Source: Peribacillus deserti
Lineage (GTDB): Bacteria; Bacillota; Bacilli; Bacillales; DSM-1321
Assembly (NCBI RefSeq): GCF_016909175.1
Contig: NZ_JAFBFI010000008.1
Coordinates: 120,114 to 184,113, forward strand
Direction: 5' to 3'
DNA length: 64,000 nt
Below are positions 18,061 to 26,796 of this stretch, in pieces. The notes beneath the pieces are model-generated. The model ran no database searches, was not told the DNA's origin, and saw only the letters and a list, made by a program, of their open reading frames with translations. Made by a program: the position numbers and the translations under genes. Positions within the stretch are counted from its first letter, which is position 1. Each line of letters begins with the position of its first letter.

Positions 18061-19200
18061 TCACAACCTTTCCTGTTCTGAGGCAAGAAAAATGGCTTTA
18101 GTTAGAATTTGCGTTCCGTAGATCAATGCTTCAGGGTTGAATTTCATCTGTGGATGATGCAGACCAGGGGAAAGGCCGCAGCCTAATCCGATCATTGTCG
18201 CCTTAATACCCGGGTTATCGAGAGTGTAAAAATGAAAATCCTCTCCACCGGGCGAGATACAGGCCGGGATCAAATTATCGCTCCCTAAAATGCTTGTAAT
18301 GGCTTCCTCAGCAAGACTTTTCGCCGATTCATTTACTATGGCCGCCGGAACATATTCATCCATAGCCCAGCTGATCTCCGCTCCTGTTTCTGCCTTAACT
18401 TCATTAATAGCTGATGTGGCAAGCTTCTTTAGCATGTTCATAGCATCATTTGTCTGAGCTCTTGCATCCAGCGCAAAAACAGCGGTTTCCGGAATTACAT
18501 TGGTGGCGTTATTTCCAGATTGCAGCTGAGTCATCTTAATGGAGCCGGTTTCTCCTTTAGGCATCTGGATTTGCTTTAGCTTTTGTACAAGAAGTGCTGC
18601 AGCTTCAATGGCATTAATGCCATCCCGGGGTCTTGCAGCATGGGCTTGAACTCCTTTGATCGTCCCCTTTACAGTGCCAGCGGAGCTATGGATGATAACA
18701 GGGGAGGCTTTTTTAAATGGAACTTCAAAGCTTGGTCTTACATGAATGCCGAACAAATATTGAACATCTTCCAGGGCCTGATCTTTCAACATCTGAAGAG
18801 CACCTTCGCCTTTTTCTTCAGCTGGCTGGAAAATAAAACGAAGAGTCTTTTTCGGTATAAGTCCGCTTTGTGCAATCGCTAAGGCGGTATACAGAACCAT
18901 GGTGCTATGGGCGTCATGGCCGCACGAATGGTTAGGCTTAATCGCACCATCTAATTCTTGAATGAGGGCGTCCATATCTGCTCTTAAGGCTACTATTTCT
19001 TTTTCCTTCCCAGGAATTTCGGCAATCAGCCCATAATGATGAGTAAAGGTTTGGACAGAGATGCCGGCATCCTTTAGTGCTTGATGTATGTACTGAGATG
19101 TTAGTTTCTCCTGCCAGCTCGGTTCTGCAAGCCCATGAAGATCTAGGTAGGTTTTGAATAGTTTTTCCCGGTTTTGTTCAATGTATATAATCGGATTCAA
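18061..19200 (-). CDS. M20 amidohydrolase, probable N-succinyl-L-amino acid hydrolase
   Basis: The 379-residue metallo-amidohydrolase has the M20D signatures RADMDALIQ, HSCGHDAHSTM and FQPAEEKGEG, with metal ligands Cys, His, Glu and His in place, and a dimerisation segment around GVQAHAARPRDGINAIEAA. The family includes hippurate hydrolase and N-acyl-amino acid deacylases. Next to the racemase and GNAT it would be the last step, removing succinate from N-succinyl-L-amino acids. The start is TTG at 19200, eight bases after GAGGTG. It is the second gene of the operon behind the RpiR regulator, 16 bp apart. Confidence 0.88.
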   Translation of the reverse strand: MNPIIYIEQNREKLFKTYLDLHGLAEPSWQEKLTSQYIHQALKDAGISVQTFTHHYGLIAEIPGKEKEIVALRADMDALIQELDGAIKPNHSCGHDAHSTMVLYTALAIAQSGLIPKKTLRFIFQPAEEKGEGALQMLKDQALEDVQYLFGIHVRPSFEVPFKKASPVIIHSSAGTVKGTIKGVQAHAARPRDGINAIEAAALLVQKLKQIQMPKGETGSIKMTQLQSGNNATNVIPETAVFALDARAQTNDAMNMLKKLATSAINEVKAETGAEISWAMDEYVPAAIVNESAKSLAEEAITSILGSDNLIPACISPGGEDFHFYTLDNPGIKATMIGLGCGLSPGLHHPQMKFNPEALIYGTQILTKAIFLASEQERL

Positions 19201-19216
19201 TTCTTTGACACCTCTT

Positions 19217-20071
19217 TCATTCTATAAAAATGCCCTTCTTGGAATACAGCTCTTCAAGCTTTTGCTGATGAGCAAGAACTCTTTTTTGGTCAAGTATATA
19301 AATACCCTGGATGATTAATTCCATTAAACTGATGGCTGAAGCTATTGAATTTGGTGCTGTTTCTGCTTCCTCTTCTGTTGTTAAGGTAATGTCTGACATT
19401 CGTCCAACAGGTGAAAGGAGACGGTCTGTCACAGAAATTAATTTGACGCCTCTTTCTTTTGCACACTGTGCCATTTCAAGCGACTCTCGTGCATATCGAG
19501 GAAGAGAGAATACAATAACAACAGACTGTGGAGTTAAACTGCTGAATTTCTCATAGAAATCTCCTGCAGGGGAGCATAAGGCTACGTTTCCTCTCAGCAT
19601 GCTGAGAGAGTGGGAGAACCAGCAGGCCGCTGCATAGGATGCACGATACCCCCCGATCAATACCTGATCTGCTTTTATTAAAGTATCGGCAGTCTTCCAA
19701 ATTAACTCTGAGTCTAAATGGTCCAGCAGCTTTTTCAGGATATGAATCTGTTTTTTGATTATGCTTGAAAAAACATCAGTGTCATCTGACGATATCAAGT
19801 GAGATTTGCTGTTTGTTTTAGAAAAAGCCGTGCTTTGAAGCAGATGCTGCTGAATTTTTGCTTGCATGTCCGAATAGCCTTCATAGCCAAGAGCATAGGT
19901 TAAACGAATCACTGTTGTTTCACTTACCTCCGCTTTTCTACCGATGTGAAATGCAGTTAAAAAGGCGGCTTCTTCAAGATGCTGACTAAGATAAAGGGCT
20001 ACTTTTTTCTGGCCAACGGATAGACTTTCAAACTTTTCTTTTAAAACATCCTCAAAAAGTATTGATTTCAT
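19217..20071 (-). CDS. MurR/RpiR-family transcriptional regulator
   Basis: The 284-residue protein has the family's two parts. An N-terminal HTH_6 domain (FESLSVGQKKVALYLSQHLE ... VSETTVIRLTYALGYEGYSDMQ) is followed by a C-terminal SIS domain that usually senses a phosphosugar (ADQVLIGGYRASYAAACWFSHSL ... VVIVFSLPRYARE). The frame continues far upstream, but the ATG at 20071 has GGGAGGAAC directly before it and begins at the family's normal N-terminus. It heads the NSAR operon, and two matching palindromes lie upstream, so it likely controls its own operon. The effector is unknown; an amino sugar or an N-acyl amino acid is possible. Confidence 0.9.
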   Translation of the reverse strand: MKSILFEDVLKEKFESLSVGQKKVALYLSQHLEEAAFLTAFHIGRKAEVSETTVIRLTYALGYEGYSDMQAKIQQHLLQSTAFSKTNSKSHLISSDDTDVFSSIIKKQIHILKKLLDHLDSELIWKTADTLIKADQVLIGGYRASYAAACWFSHSLSMLRGNVALCSPAGDFYEKFSSLTPQSVVIVFSLPRYARESLEMAQCAKERGVKLISVTDRLLSPVGRMSDITLTTEEEAETAPNSIASAISLMELIIQGIYILDQKRVLAHQQKLEELYSKKGIFIE

Positions 20072-20086
20072 GTTCCTCCCTCTGGA

Positions 20087-20132
20087 TGAAGTTAAAACTT
20101 CACCAATTTTTAAAAATGAAGTGTAAACTTTA
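20087..20132 (-). promoter_or_regulatory. Two palindromic operators of the RpiR operon
   Basis: TGAAGTTAAAACTTCA (20087-20102) is a 7+2+7 palindrome with perfect arms. A close copy, TGAAGTGTAAACTTTA, lies at 20117-20132. They start exactly 30 bp apart, 16 bp upstream of the regulator's start codon. Repeated palindromes in this position are typical RpiR-family binding sites. Confidence 0.7.
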
Positions 20133-20330
20133 TCTATACTTATATCACAGTTTTTAAAATAATTAAATATTAAGAAAATATTTGCTGGATGGAGGGTCTC
20201 TATTACGAGTGTATCAAGCAAATCGAATTTTAACAGGGATTGGTAGAAAATTTGAAATTTACCTGACTGATTGCAGGAGGATGGGCAATAGTTCTGGGAA
20301 TCGGAAATAAAATCCCGTGAACATGAAGCA
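20133..20330. other. Operon upstream region, no gene seen
   Basis: The stretch is A/T-rich near 20140-20190 and should hold the promoter of the minus-strand operon. Fragments of the decayed TerC gene may begin here but I cannot read them reliably. Confidence 0.4.
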
Positions 20331-20566
20331 TACATTTCTGCGGCTTTGCTCGATTTCTGCATGGGAATAGTTTGGCGAAGCGGCTAATTATAAAAGTAAT
20401 GGAAAAGTTACCGTTTATTATCTATACGGGAGCAGGACTCTTAGCGTATACAGCGGGTAAAATGATAACAGAAGATAGAATTTTTGGCAGAGTCTCTAGG
20501 TTCAACTTTTTCGCAGTTTATCCAAGCAGGACTGCCTATTGTATTAGTTATAGGGTTTGGATAAAC
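20331..20566 (+). pseudogene. Remnant of TerC-family membrane protein
   Basis: One frame reads LAKRLIIKVMEKLPFIIYTG then AGLLAYTAGKMITEDRIFG. After a shift near 20488 the next frame continues AESLGSTFSQFIQAGLPIVL then VIGFG and stop at 20564-20566. This is the C-terminal third of a TerC/YjbE-type integral membrane protein (often linked to manganese export), with the N-terminal two thirds missing or unreadable. There is no ribosome site at the TTG where the longest frame begins. I read it as a decayed gene. Confidence 0.65.
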
Positions 20567-20799
20567 AGTTAGAAGGAAGAGGAAAGCGGCCGCTCACGCA
20601 TAATTGCTGGCGTGGCTGGAGAAAAGTCCTTCATACGGTAATGAAGGACATAGTTTGGCAGGGGGCGAAATAGCCCTCTTTTCATATGATCTATTGCGGA
20701 TGAATGGCGAAGAGGGATATCAATTCACGATCATGGCCAGGGTCTTGCAGTCTCAGCTTTTGTAAAAACACCCTATCATTTAAAACAAAGCTGAGTAAA
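20567..20799. other. Hairpin-rich gap after TerC remnant
   Basis: A perfect 9-bp hairpin (GTCCTTCAT/ATGAAGGAC) lies at 20626-20649. A GC hairpin followed by TCTTTT at 20661-20684 probably ended the old TerC gene. An 11-bp inverted repeat, CTCAGCTTT(T)GT/ACAAAGCTGAG, spans 20752-20793. No ORF is supported. Confidence 0.45.
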
Positions 20800-20828
20800 A
20801 AGCAGATCCGAGTATGGACCTGCTTAGG
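20800..20828 (-). terminator. Terminator after SDR gene
   Basis: On the reverse strand AAGCAGGTCC and GGATCTGCTT are followed by TTTACT. Confidence 0.75.
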
Positions 20829-20831
20829 TTT

Positions 20832-21548
20832 TCATGGATTCGTGGACCATAATCCGGCTGTCTTTACAAAGACTCTCGGATTAAGCTTTAATTGTGCGAC
20901 CATAAATTCAGCAAGATCCTCGGGCTGCATTACTTTTTCTGGATCGCCCTCTGTGAGATTGTTCTCATAAGCTAAATCAGTTGCAACGGTACTTGGAGTT
21001 AGTGCGGATACTCTTATATTATGCTTTCTCACTTCAAGCATGAGGGACTCTGTCAGGCCAAGCACGGCAAATTTAGAAGCGCTGTACGCACTGGTTACTG
21101 GTGCTCCTTTCTGGCCGGCAGATGAAGAAATATTTATTATATCACCGGATTTTGCCTCAATCATTCCAGGAAGAACCGCACGCGTTACATTATATACACC
21201 CATTAAATTTACACGAATAATATTTTCCCATTCCTCGGGGCTTAACTCTAAAAAGCCGCCAAATTTAGCAATTCCTGCATTATTGATTAAGATGTCAATT
21301 GAACCAAGATCCGCCTTAATATGCTCAACGGCACTTGTTACAGATTCCAAATCTGATACATCCCCCCGGGCAGCGGAAGTTGTTATGTCATATGGTTCTA
21401 ATTCTTCCGTAACCTTCTCCAGATTGGACATATTCAAGCCAATCAACCCTACATTTACACCTTCTTTTGCCAAAGCAATTGCCGCAGCCCGTCCGATGCC
21501 GCGCCCTCCACCAGTAACAAGGGCATTTTTTCCTTGTAATGAATGCAT
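20832..21548 (-). CDS. SDR oxidoreductase, YoxD/FabG-like, 238 aa
   Basis: The Rossmann-fold reductase has the NAD(P)-binding GGGRGIGRA at residues 12-20, the NNAG motif ([13 protein letters not shown]), the catalytic Ser in [10 protein letters not shown] and YSASK with catalytic Tyr and Lys. The 238 residues equal the length of B. subtilis YoxD, annotated as a 3-oxoacyl-ACP-reductase-like protein. The start at 21548 follows GAGGAGTGATAGG; the frame extends 20 codons upstream without a site. It is monocistronic and apart from fatty-acid synthesis genes, so the substrate is unknown. Confidence 0.9.
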   Translation of the reverse strand: MHSLQGKNALVTGGGRGIGRAAAIALAKEGVNVGLIGLNMSNLEKVTEELEPYDITTSAARGDVSDLESVTSAVEHIKADLGSIDILINNAGIAKFGGFLELSPEEWENIIRVNLMGVYNVTRAVLPGMIEAKSGDIINISSSAGQKGAPVTSAYSASKFAVLGLTESLMLEVRKHNIRVSALTPSTVATDLAYENNLTEGDPEKVMQPEDLAEFMVAQLKLNPRVFVKTAGLWSTNP

Positions 21549-21641
21549 CCTATCACTCCTCAAATAAATTTTACAATAGTAATATACCCAAGGATTGTTT
21601 ATCCACACATAGGAAGTAATGCTTGTATTTTATATAACGCG

Positions 21642-21670
21642 AAAAAAGCCATTCTAAAAAAGAATGGCTT
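21642..21670 (-). terminator. Terminator after the 64-aa gene
   Basis: The arms GCCATTCT/AGAATGGC flank A-rich loop sequence. On the reverse strand they are followed by a T-run. Confidence 0.8.
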
Positions 21671-21677
21671 CAGGCGA

Positions 21678-21872
21678 TTATCTATTTAAGGAGAACAATT
21701 TTAAGAATGGATTCTTATGATTGTCAGTAATTTTTAGTTCGTTCAACAGCAGCTTTTCTTGATGGTCCTCAATCCATTTCTTAAGCTCTTGTTTACCCTG
21801 GCAAGAGGTATGGTATGTTTCTCCGCCTCTTCCAATTGCATTAATAACATACCTGCAAGATGATGTCCCCAT
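21678..21872 (-). CDS. Small protein of unknown family, 64 aa
   Basis: The ATG at 21872 (MGTSSCRYVIN) follows AAAGGTGGGC at good spacing. The GTG three codons earlier lies inside this ribosome site and is unlikely. The protein has two cysteines (SSCRY, HTSCQG) and an amphipathic basic/acidic helix (KQELKKWIEDHQEKLLLNEL). It has its own terminator. I do not recognise the family, and no neighbour indicates a role. Codon use and signals support a real gene. Confidence 0.65.
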   Translation of the reverse strand: MGTSSCRYVINAIGRGGETYHTSCQGKQELKKWIEDHQEKLLLNELKITDNHKNPFLKLFSLNR

Positions 21873-22189
21873 ATAGCCCACCTTTTTTAATGTTGTGATT
21901 TCATATTGAACATTATAACAAGGTTAATTTTATTTTCCATACTTTTTTTGTAAAAATACTAAGAAAATAAGTAACAGTTTTTTACAATTAATTAGGTGCT
22001 TCAAATAAATGTCGAACAAATTCGGACGAAAACTGACATATAAAAGATGATCGCGTTTGCAGGCTTGGATTTATCAATAAAGACAGCTGGAGGACAATTA
22101 TTTTCACCGGGAAAAATGGGGGTTGGCTTCCATTCGTTTAGTTCGGCTATAGCAGCATCAATCCAAAATAAATTTTTAAAAATTATTTA

Positions 22190-22218
22190 TTTACAACCGG
22201 ACAAATCGGGAGTAAGAT
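22190..22218 (+). promoter_or_regulatory. Candidate promoter of kimA
   Basis: TTTACA (22190-22195) and TAAGAT (22213-22218) are separated by 17 bp and sit just before the riboswitch. Confidence 0.5.
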
Positions 22219-22242
22219 TATCATCAGTTTCATATTTCTATA

Positions 22243-22435
22243 TCGCTTAATCCTTTTGGAGCGGGGGACCCATTTATGTATGGGGGTGAATCCTATTAAT
22301 TTAGGTAGGGCTACTCTTTAGTCCGAATCCGACAGCTAACCTCGTAAGCGTAATAAGAGAGGAAGTGAGGCTGTGAGACATAGTACTTTAATGTCCGCAG
22401 GGCTTTTTCATTGCCTTGTGGGCTTTTTTGCGTCT
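22243..22435 (+). promoter_or_regulatory. c-di-AMP (ydaO/yuaA) riboswitch
   Basis: The conserved blocks of the ydaO class are present in order: GCGGGGGACCCA (22261-22272), GGGGTGAATCC (22283-22293), GGGCTACTC and the long block TCCGAATCCGACAGCTAACC (22322-22341), then CTCGTAAGCG. A terminator hairpin (CGCAGGGC/GCCTTGTG, with T-run) lies at 22395-22432. Binding of c-di-AMP should end transcription before kimA, lowering potassium uptake when the messenger is high. Confidence 0.95.
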
Positions 22436-22523
22436 ATGAGGATTTATTAATTCCTTTTAGGAGTTACATTCGGGATGCTGGGAAAAATAAAAAGATAAAA
22501 AATATCTATTGGTGGTGCAAATC

Positions 22524-24350
22524 ATGTTATCTTCGGTTAAAAGATTTTTAATCGGACGCCCTTTAAAATCAACAGAATTAGGGGAACAAAAACTTAATAA
22601 AACAAAAGCTTTAGCCATACTCTCGTCTGATGCTTTATCGTCAGTGGCCTATGGCCCAGAACAGATTTTAATCGTATTAATAACAGTCAGTGCTGCTGCT
22701 TTTTGGTACTCCATTCCAATAGCTGTAGGAGTACTATTTCTTTTATTAGCACTCATTTTATCTTATAGACAGATTATATACGCATATCCTCACGGGGGAG
22801 GAGCGTATGTTGTTTCTAAACAGAATCTTGGCGAAAATCCTGGCTTAATAGCAGGGGGCTCTTTGTTAGTCGATTATATATTAACTGTTGCGGTAAGTGT
22901 CTCAGCTGGTACAGATGCGATCACTTCTGCTTTCCCAGCCTTACATGAACACAATGTTCTCATAGCCAGTGTGCTGGTGGTGTTCATAACGCTTTTAAAT
23001 CTCAGGGGAATAACCGAATCAGCATCCATTCTAGCCTATCCTGTGTATTTGTTTGTATTGGCTCTTTTTATCTTAATTGGAGTTGGGTTATATCACACTT
23101 TTACAGGACATGTTCCGGCTGATTTGCATACGCCTGTCGGCACACCGGTAGCTGGTATTTCTCTATTTCTGCTTCTCAGGGCTTTCGCATCCGGGAGTTC
23201 TGCCTTAACCGGAGTAGAAGCCATCTCAAATGCGATTCCGAACTTCAAAAGTCCTGCTCCGAAAAATGCGGCAGCGACTCTGATAGCAATGGGACTCTTG
23301 CTGGCTATTTTATTCTCAGGAATTGTGTACTTAGCCTATTACTATGGGATAACTCCAAAGGAAGAGGAAACGGTGGTTTCCCAGTTAGCCGCCGAAACAT
23401 TTGGCCGAAACTTTATGTACTATTTCATACAGGGTACAACGGCCATGATTCTTGTTCTTGCCGCTAATACGGGGTATTCCGCATTTCCACTGCTGGCTTA
23501 TAACCTTGCGAAGGATAAGTATATAGCAAGAATGTTTACTATGAGAGGAGACCGTCTGGGATATTCAAACGGAATTATTTTTCTTGGAATTACATCCATT
23601 CTGCTGATTATCGCTTTTAGAGGGCAGACGGAACAATTGATTCCGCTATATGCGGTAGGGGTTTTTATTCCTTTTACTCTATCCCAGACGGGGATGCTGG
23701 TAAAATGGATTCGCGAAAAGCCGAAAGGATGGCAGGTTAAGCTCACAATAAATGCAATTGGGGCATTAATCAGCTTCCTGGTTATGATGACATTCTTTAT
23801 AACTAAATTTCCTCAAGTTTGGTCGGTCCTGATCTTTTTGCCGCTTCTTGTGTTTTTATTTCACCGAATTAAGAAACATTATGAAGCAGTTGGCGACCAA
23901 TTGCGGATTACAACCTGTGAACCTGCTGTTCCTATTGAAGGGAATGTAATCATTGTACCAGTTGCCGGTATTACTCACGTGGTGGAAAATTCATTGAATT
24001 ATGCTAAATCTCTTTCCGCGGATCAAATCATCGCAGTTTACATTGCATTTGAAAGAGAAGATGAAAGAATTTTCGAAGAAAAATGGAAGAAGTGGCAGCC
24101 GGATGTTAGATTAGTTACCTTACACTCTTATTATAGAAGCATTATCCATCCGTTAACTAAATTTATTGATACGGTTCAGCATAAAGCAGAGGAATCTAAC
24201 TACAAAGTAACGGTATTAATACCACAGTTTATACCTAAAAAAAGCTGGCATAATATTCTTCATAACCAGTCGAGCCTGCTTATACGTGCTTTTCTTCTAT
24301 ATAGAAGAGATGTAATTGTCACAACTGTTCCTTATCATCTAAAACAATAA
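22524..24350 (+). CDS. kimA: Potassium importer KimA (YdaO-type APC protein)
   Basis: The 608-residue protein has an APC-type core of about 12 helices (ILSSDALSSVAYGPEQIL near the N-terminus and GGGAYVVSKQNLG) and a cytoplasmic C-terminal domain (about 450-608). The length and architecture equal B. subtilis KimA/YdaO, a high-affinity potassium-proton symporter inhibited by c-di-AMP. ATG at 22524 follows GGTGGTG; the TTG five codons earlier is less well placed. The c-di-AMP riboswitch upstream gives RNA-level control of the same gene. A strong terminator follows. Confidence 0.96.
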   Translation: MLSSVKRFLIGRPLKSTELGEQKLNKTKALAILSSDALSSVAYGPEQILIVLITVSAAAFWYSIPIAVGVLFLLLALILSYRQIIYAYPHGGGAYVVSKQNLGENPGLIAGGSLLVDYILTVAVSVSAGTDAITSAFPALHEHNVLIASVLVVFITLLNLRGITESASILAYPVYLFVLALFILIGVGLYHTFTGHVPADLHTPVGTPVAGISLFLLLRAFASGSSALTGVEAISNAIPNFKSPAPKNAAATLIAMGLLLAILFSGIVYLAYYYGITPKEEETVVSQLAAETFGRNFMYYFIQGTTAMILVLAANTGYSAFPLLAYNLAKDKYIARMFTMRGDRLGYSNGIIFLGITSILLIIAFRGQTEQLIPLYAVGVFIPFTLSQTGMLVKWIREKPKGWQVKLTINAIGALISFLVMMTFFITKFPQVWSVLIFLPLLVFLFHRIKKHYEAVGDQLRITTCEPAVPIEGNVIIVPVAGITHVVENSLNYAKSLSADQIIAVYIAFEREDERIFEEKWKKWQPDVRLVTLHSYYRSIIHPLTKFIDTVQHKAEESNYKVTVLIPQFIPKKSWHNILHNQSSLLIRAFLLYRRDVIVTTVPYHLKQ

Positions 24351-24352
24351 AT

Positions 24353-24384
24353 TAAAAGGGGGCTGGATTACCAGCTCCCTTTTA
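24353..24384 (+). terminator. Terminator after kimA
   Basis: AAAAGGGGGCTGG and CCAGCTCCCTTTT pair around ATTA, with a short T-rich tail. Confidence 0.85.
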
Positions 24385-24570
24385 TTAATCAATGTCCAAA
24401 GTCCTGTTTTTTCTGTCTTGTTCTTCATGTCGTATAGCTATTGATTTCATTCTCAAGCTCATCTAAAAATTCGTCAAATGATGTCGGTGTCAAAAGAGTT
24501 GGTTAAAATCATAATCATTTGCAATGAGAGGAGATGCGGGAGAGACACTTCGCTATAAATCCAAAACAAT

Positions 24571-24601
24571 TAAGCCATCCAGGTGTTTTCCGGACGGCTT
24601 A
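24571..24601 (-). terminator. Possible terminator after pepV
   Basis: TAAGCCATCCAGG and CCGGACGGCTTA can pair with small bulges. The T-rich tail on the reverse strand is short, so this is a moderate call. Confidence 0.5.
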
Positions 24602-24608
24602 TCATATT

Positions 24609-26012
24609 CTAAAAATGTGTATTTGCCAATTCATAAATGGCACGAGCATAAATAGACGCTGCTTTTATCAAGTCATCGACTGATATAGATTCATCCTTTT
24701 GATGGGCTGTGTCAGGTCTTCCAGGGAAGAGTGCACCGAAGGCGACTCCATTGTTTATTGTGCGGGCATAAGTATTTCCGCCTGTTGTCAAAAGCACAGG
24801 CTCTGAAGAAGTCTCCTCCTGATATATCTTTTGTAAGGTCTTGATAAGAGGATGAGCGGCATCCACATGGTGCGGCAGCCTTTCCCGCAGCTCATCTGTT
24901 ATAAATCCATACTTGCCAGCTGCCGCCTCTAATTGTTGGTACAGATTGTGATACGAGGTCTTCACCGGACAGCGTAGATTTAAATGTACATTCGCTTCTT
25001 TCAAATCGTAAGTTATAATTCCCGGGTTCACAGTTAGAGGCCCGGTAATTTCATCACTAAATGAGATTGAAAGATTATTTCCATAATGATCCTCATCTAA
25101 TTCCGCGAGAAATTGAAGATAATTATGCTCAATTGGCTGCAGGTCCTGGGTAACCAGAAATGCAGCAAGCTTTGTCCCAGCATTTAATCCTTTTTCAGGC
25201 TCCATCGCATGAGCAGGTTTACCTTTAAGAGAAAGTGTAAGAATTCCCTGCTTCTCCAAACTGCCGCCCTCCAGATTATGATTTCTGCAAAACGCTTCAA
25301 AATCTGTCTTCATAACATCCAGATTATCCCCGCTCACACTCGCGACCGCCAAATCCGGCACCACATTCGCCCTCTCCCCAGCCTTAAACGAAACTAATTT
25401 TGCGGGGACTGTCCCTATTTCCCCATTGAATTTCAGCCTGATGTTAATCTGTCCCTTTTCAGCGTAAATAATGGGAAAGTCGGCATCTGGTGCAAAGCCG
25501 GCGATAGGATGAGGCTCAAGCTCCATATATTTCTGCATACAGCTCATGCCGCTTTCTTCATCCGTACCAAAAATGATGCGGACTCTGTGCTTTAGCGGAA
25601 GACCCAAATCTTTCACAAGCTTAAACGCATAATAAGCAGCCATGGTAGGACCTTTATCATCTATTGCACCTCGGGCATAAAGCAAGCCATCCCGTATTTC
25701 TGGAACAAAAGGATCTGATGTCCAGTCTCCTGAGGCCGGCACAACATCAACATGACATAAAACAGCTATGTAATCTTCAGCATCCACAGGGCCCATTTCC
25801 GCATAACCTGCGTAACCCTCTATGTTTTTCGTGCGAAACCCGTCCTTCTTTGCTTTTTCGAGCATATAATCCAGCGCCTCGCCTATAGCTTCTCCCATAG
25901 GTGCCTGAGCTGAAGAAGTGGATAAATCTTTAACACTTTTAATTTTTAAAAGCGTGGTTAAGTCATCCAACAAGTTTGACTTTCTATTAAGAATTTCACC
26001 ATGCCAGTTCAT
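24609..26012 (-). CDS. pepV: Dipeptidase PepV
   Basis: The 467-residue M20A zinc dipeptidase hydrolyses unspecific dipeptides, including beta-Ala-dipeptides, in the cytoplasm. The N-terminus MNWHGEILNRK and the motifs CHVDVVPASGDW, ARGAIDDKGPT, IFGTDEESGM and ALFPGRPDTAHQKDE are typical, and metal ligands His, Asp, Glu, Asp and His are present. The length is normal. Residues GEIGTVPA are encoded by a copy of the dispersed GGGACAGTCCCC repeat. ATG at 26012 follows AGGAGG. Confidence 0.95.
   Translation of the reverse strand: MNWHGEILNRKSNLLDDLTTLLKIKSVKDLSTSSAQAPMGEAIGEALDYMLEKAKKDGFRTKNIEGYAGYAEMGPVDAEDYIAVLCHVDVVPASGDWTSDPFVPEIRDGLLYARGAIDDKGPTMAAYYAFKLVKDLGLPLKHRVRIIFGTDEESGMSCMQKYMELEPHPIAGFAPDADFPIIYAEKGQINIRLKFNGEIGTVPAKLVSFKAGERANVVPDLAVASVSGDNLDVMKTDFEAFCRNHNLEGGSLEKQGILTLSLKGKPAHAMEPEKGLNAGTKLAAFLVTQDLQPIEHNYLQFLAELDEDHYGNNLSISFSDEITGPLTVNPGIITYDLKEANVHLNLRCPVKTSYHNLYQQLEAAAGKYGFITDELRERLPHHVDAAHPLIKTLQKIYQEETSSEPVLLTTGGNTYARTINNGVAFGALFPGRPDTAHQKDESISVDDLIKAASIYARAIYELANTHF
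25404..25423 (-). repeat. Dispersed GGGACAGTCCCC element inside pepV
   Basis: On the coding strand a 20-bp block ending in GGGACAGTCCCC is identical to the intergenic element at 57004-57023. It is read in frame as EIGTVP. Confidence 0.7.
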
Positions 26013-26285
26013 TTTCTTCCTCCTTATGTATCCTTTAGTAAATTGTAAATTATCGAGATGGAAAAAGCACGCTGCGAGAGTGAGCTTTGGTGGGTGATGA
26101 AGTTCCGATCCATGCCTGTTAAATGCGTAAAATGGAAGACCAGGCTAGGGTGGGGGAGGAAATTCAAATATTATGAAGACTGCTGGTTGTACTCGTTAAA
26201 ATTCAATCTCTGAGCCAAATCGTCTTGGGTTGTACGAATTAATCTGGCTGTCTGGCAGGGGTTTGGGGTGAAAAACCGGAGGCAT
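26013..26285. other. Gap upstream of pepV, no gene
   Basis: The pepV upstream region shows no clear ORF. It leads into the B2/C2 repeat block; nothing else stands out. Confidence 0.4.
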
Positions 26286-26565
26286 TGCGCGATTTTTTCG
26301 TCAAGGGTTTGCGCGAAAATCTTGATCTCTGCACGAAACCGGTAAGGCTATGCTCGAAATTCTATATTTATCCCTGTCAGCGCGAAAATAAAAAGGTCGC
26401 TCCTATAAGGAAAAAATCTGTCCGAGGAGTCCGTTATGCTCACTGGCTGATCTTAAAGGCCAGGAAACTACTATCGCTCAGTTACCGCTATAGGTCTCCA
26501 GCTAATGTTTTCGGTAAATTGAAAACGCTGCTTCGCTTTAAATTTCCAATTAATGACTCCGCTTT
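26286..26565. repeat. Arrays B2 and C2, weaker copies of B1 and C1
   Basis: TGCGCGAAA-like units lie at 26286, 26310, 26330, 26351 and 26379 (spacings 24, 20, 21 and 28). TCGCTC/CCGCTT-like units follow at 26437, 26474, 26485, 26533 and 26559. The order, B motif then C motif, is the same as at 6081-6520. The period is less strict here. The long frame through the block is not a credible gene. Confidence 0.55.
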
Positions 26566-26796
26566 TCCATCCTTAATTCAGGCAAAGCAATCCACCTGTA
26601 TCCAAATGCAGCACTGCCATCCCCGCTGACTGCGCCTGCAGCCCGACAGCTGAATTGTTTTTACACTATTATTTGAGAATCGTATAAGTGGGAAATAAAG
26701 GGTATTTAAACTACTATATAAGAAAGTATACAATTGACTTATTACGATTATTTTTGGCCATAAGAATAGATTAATAGATAAAAAGGGTGATGAATT

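Noticed and set aside
22047..22250. 67-codon ORF before the kimA riboswitch
   Set aside because: It overlaps the promoter and reaches the aptamer; no ribosome site and no protein-like pattern.
24433..24495. Reverse-strand frame PTSFDEFLDELENEINSYTT
   Set aside because: It looks protein-like but is cut by an upstream stop, with no start codon or ribosome site; likely a decayed end.
26285..26629. 114-codon ORF in the B2/C2 block
   Set aside because: Composition is Lys/Arg/Cys-rich and random-like, with no ribosome site.
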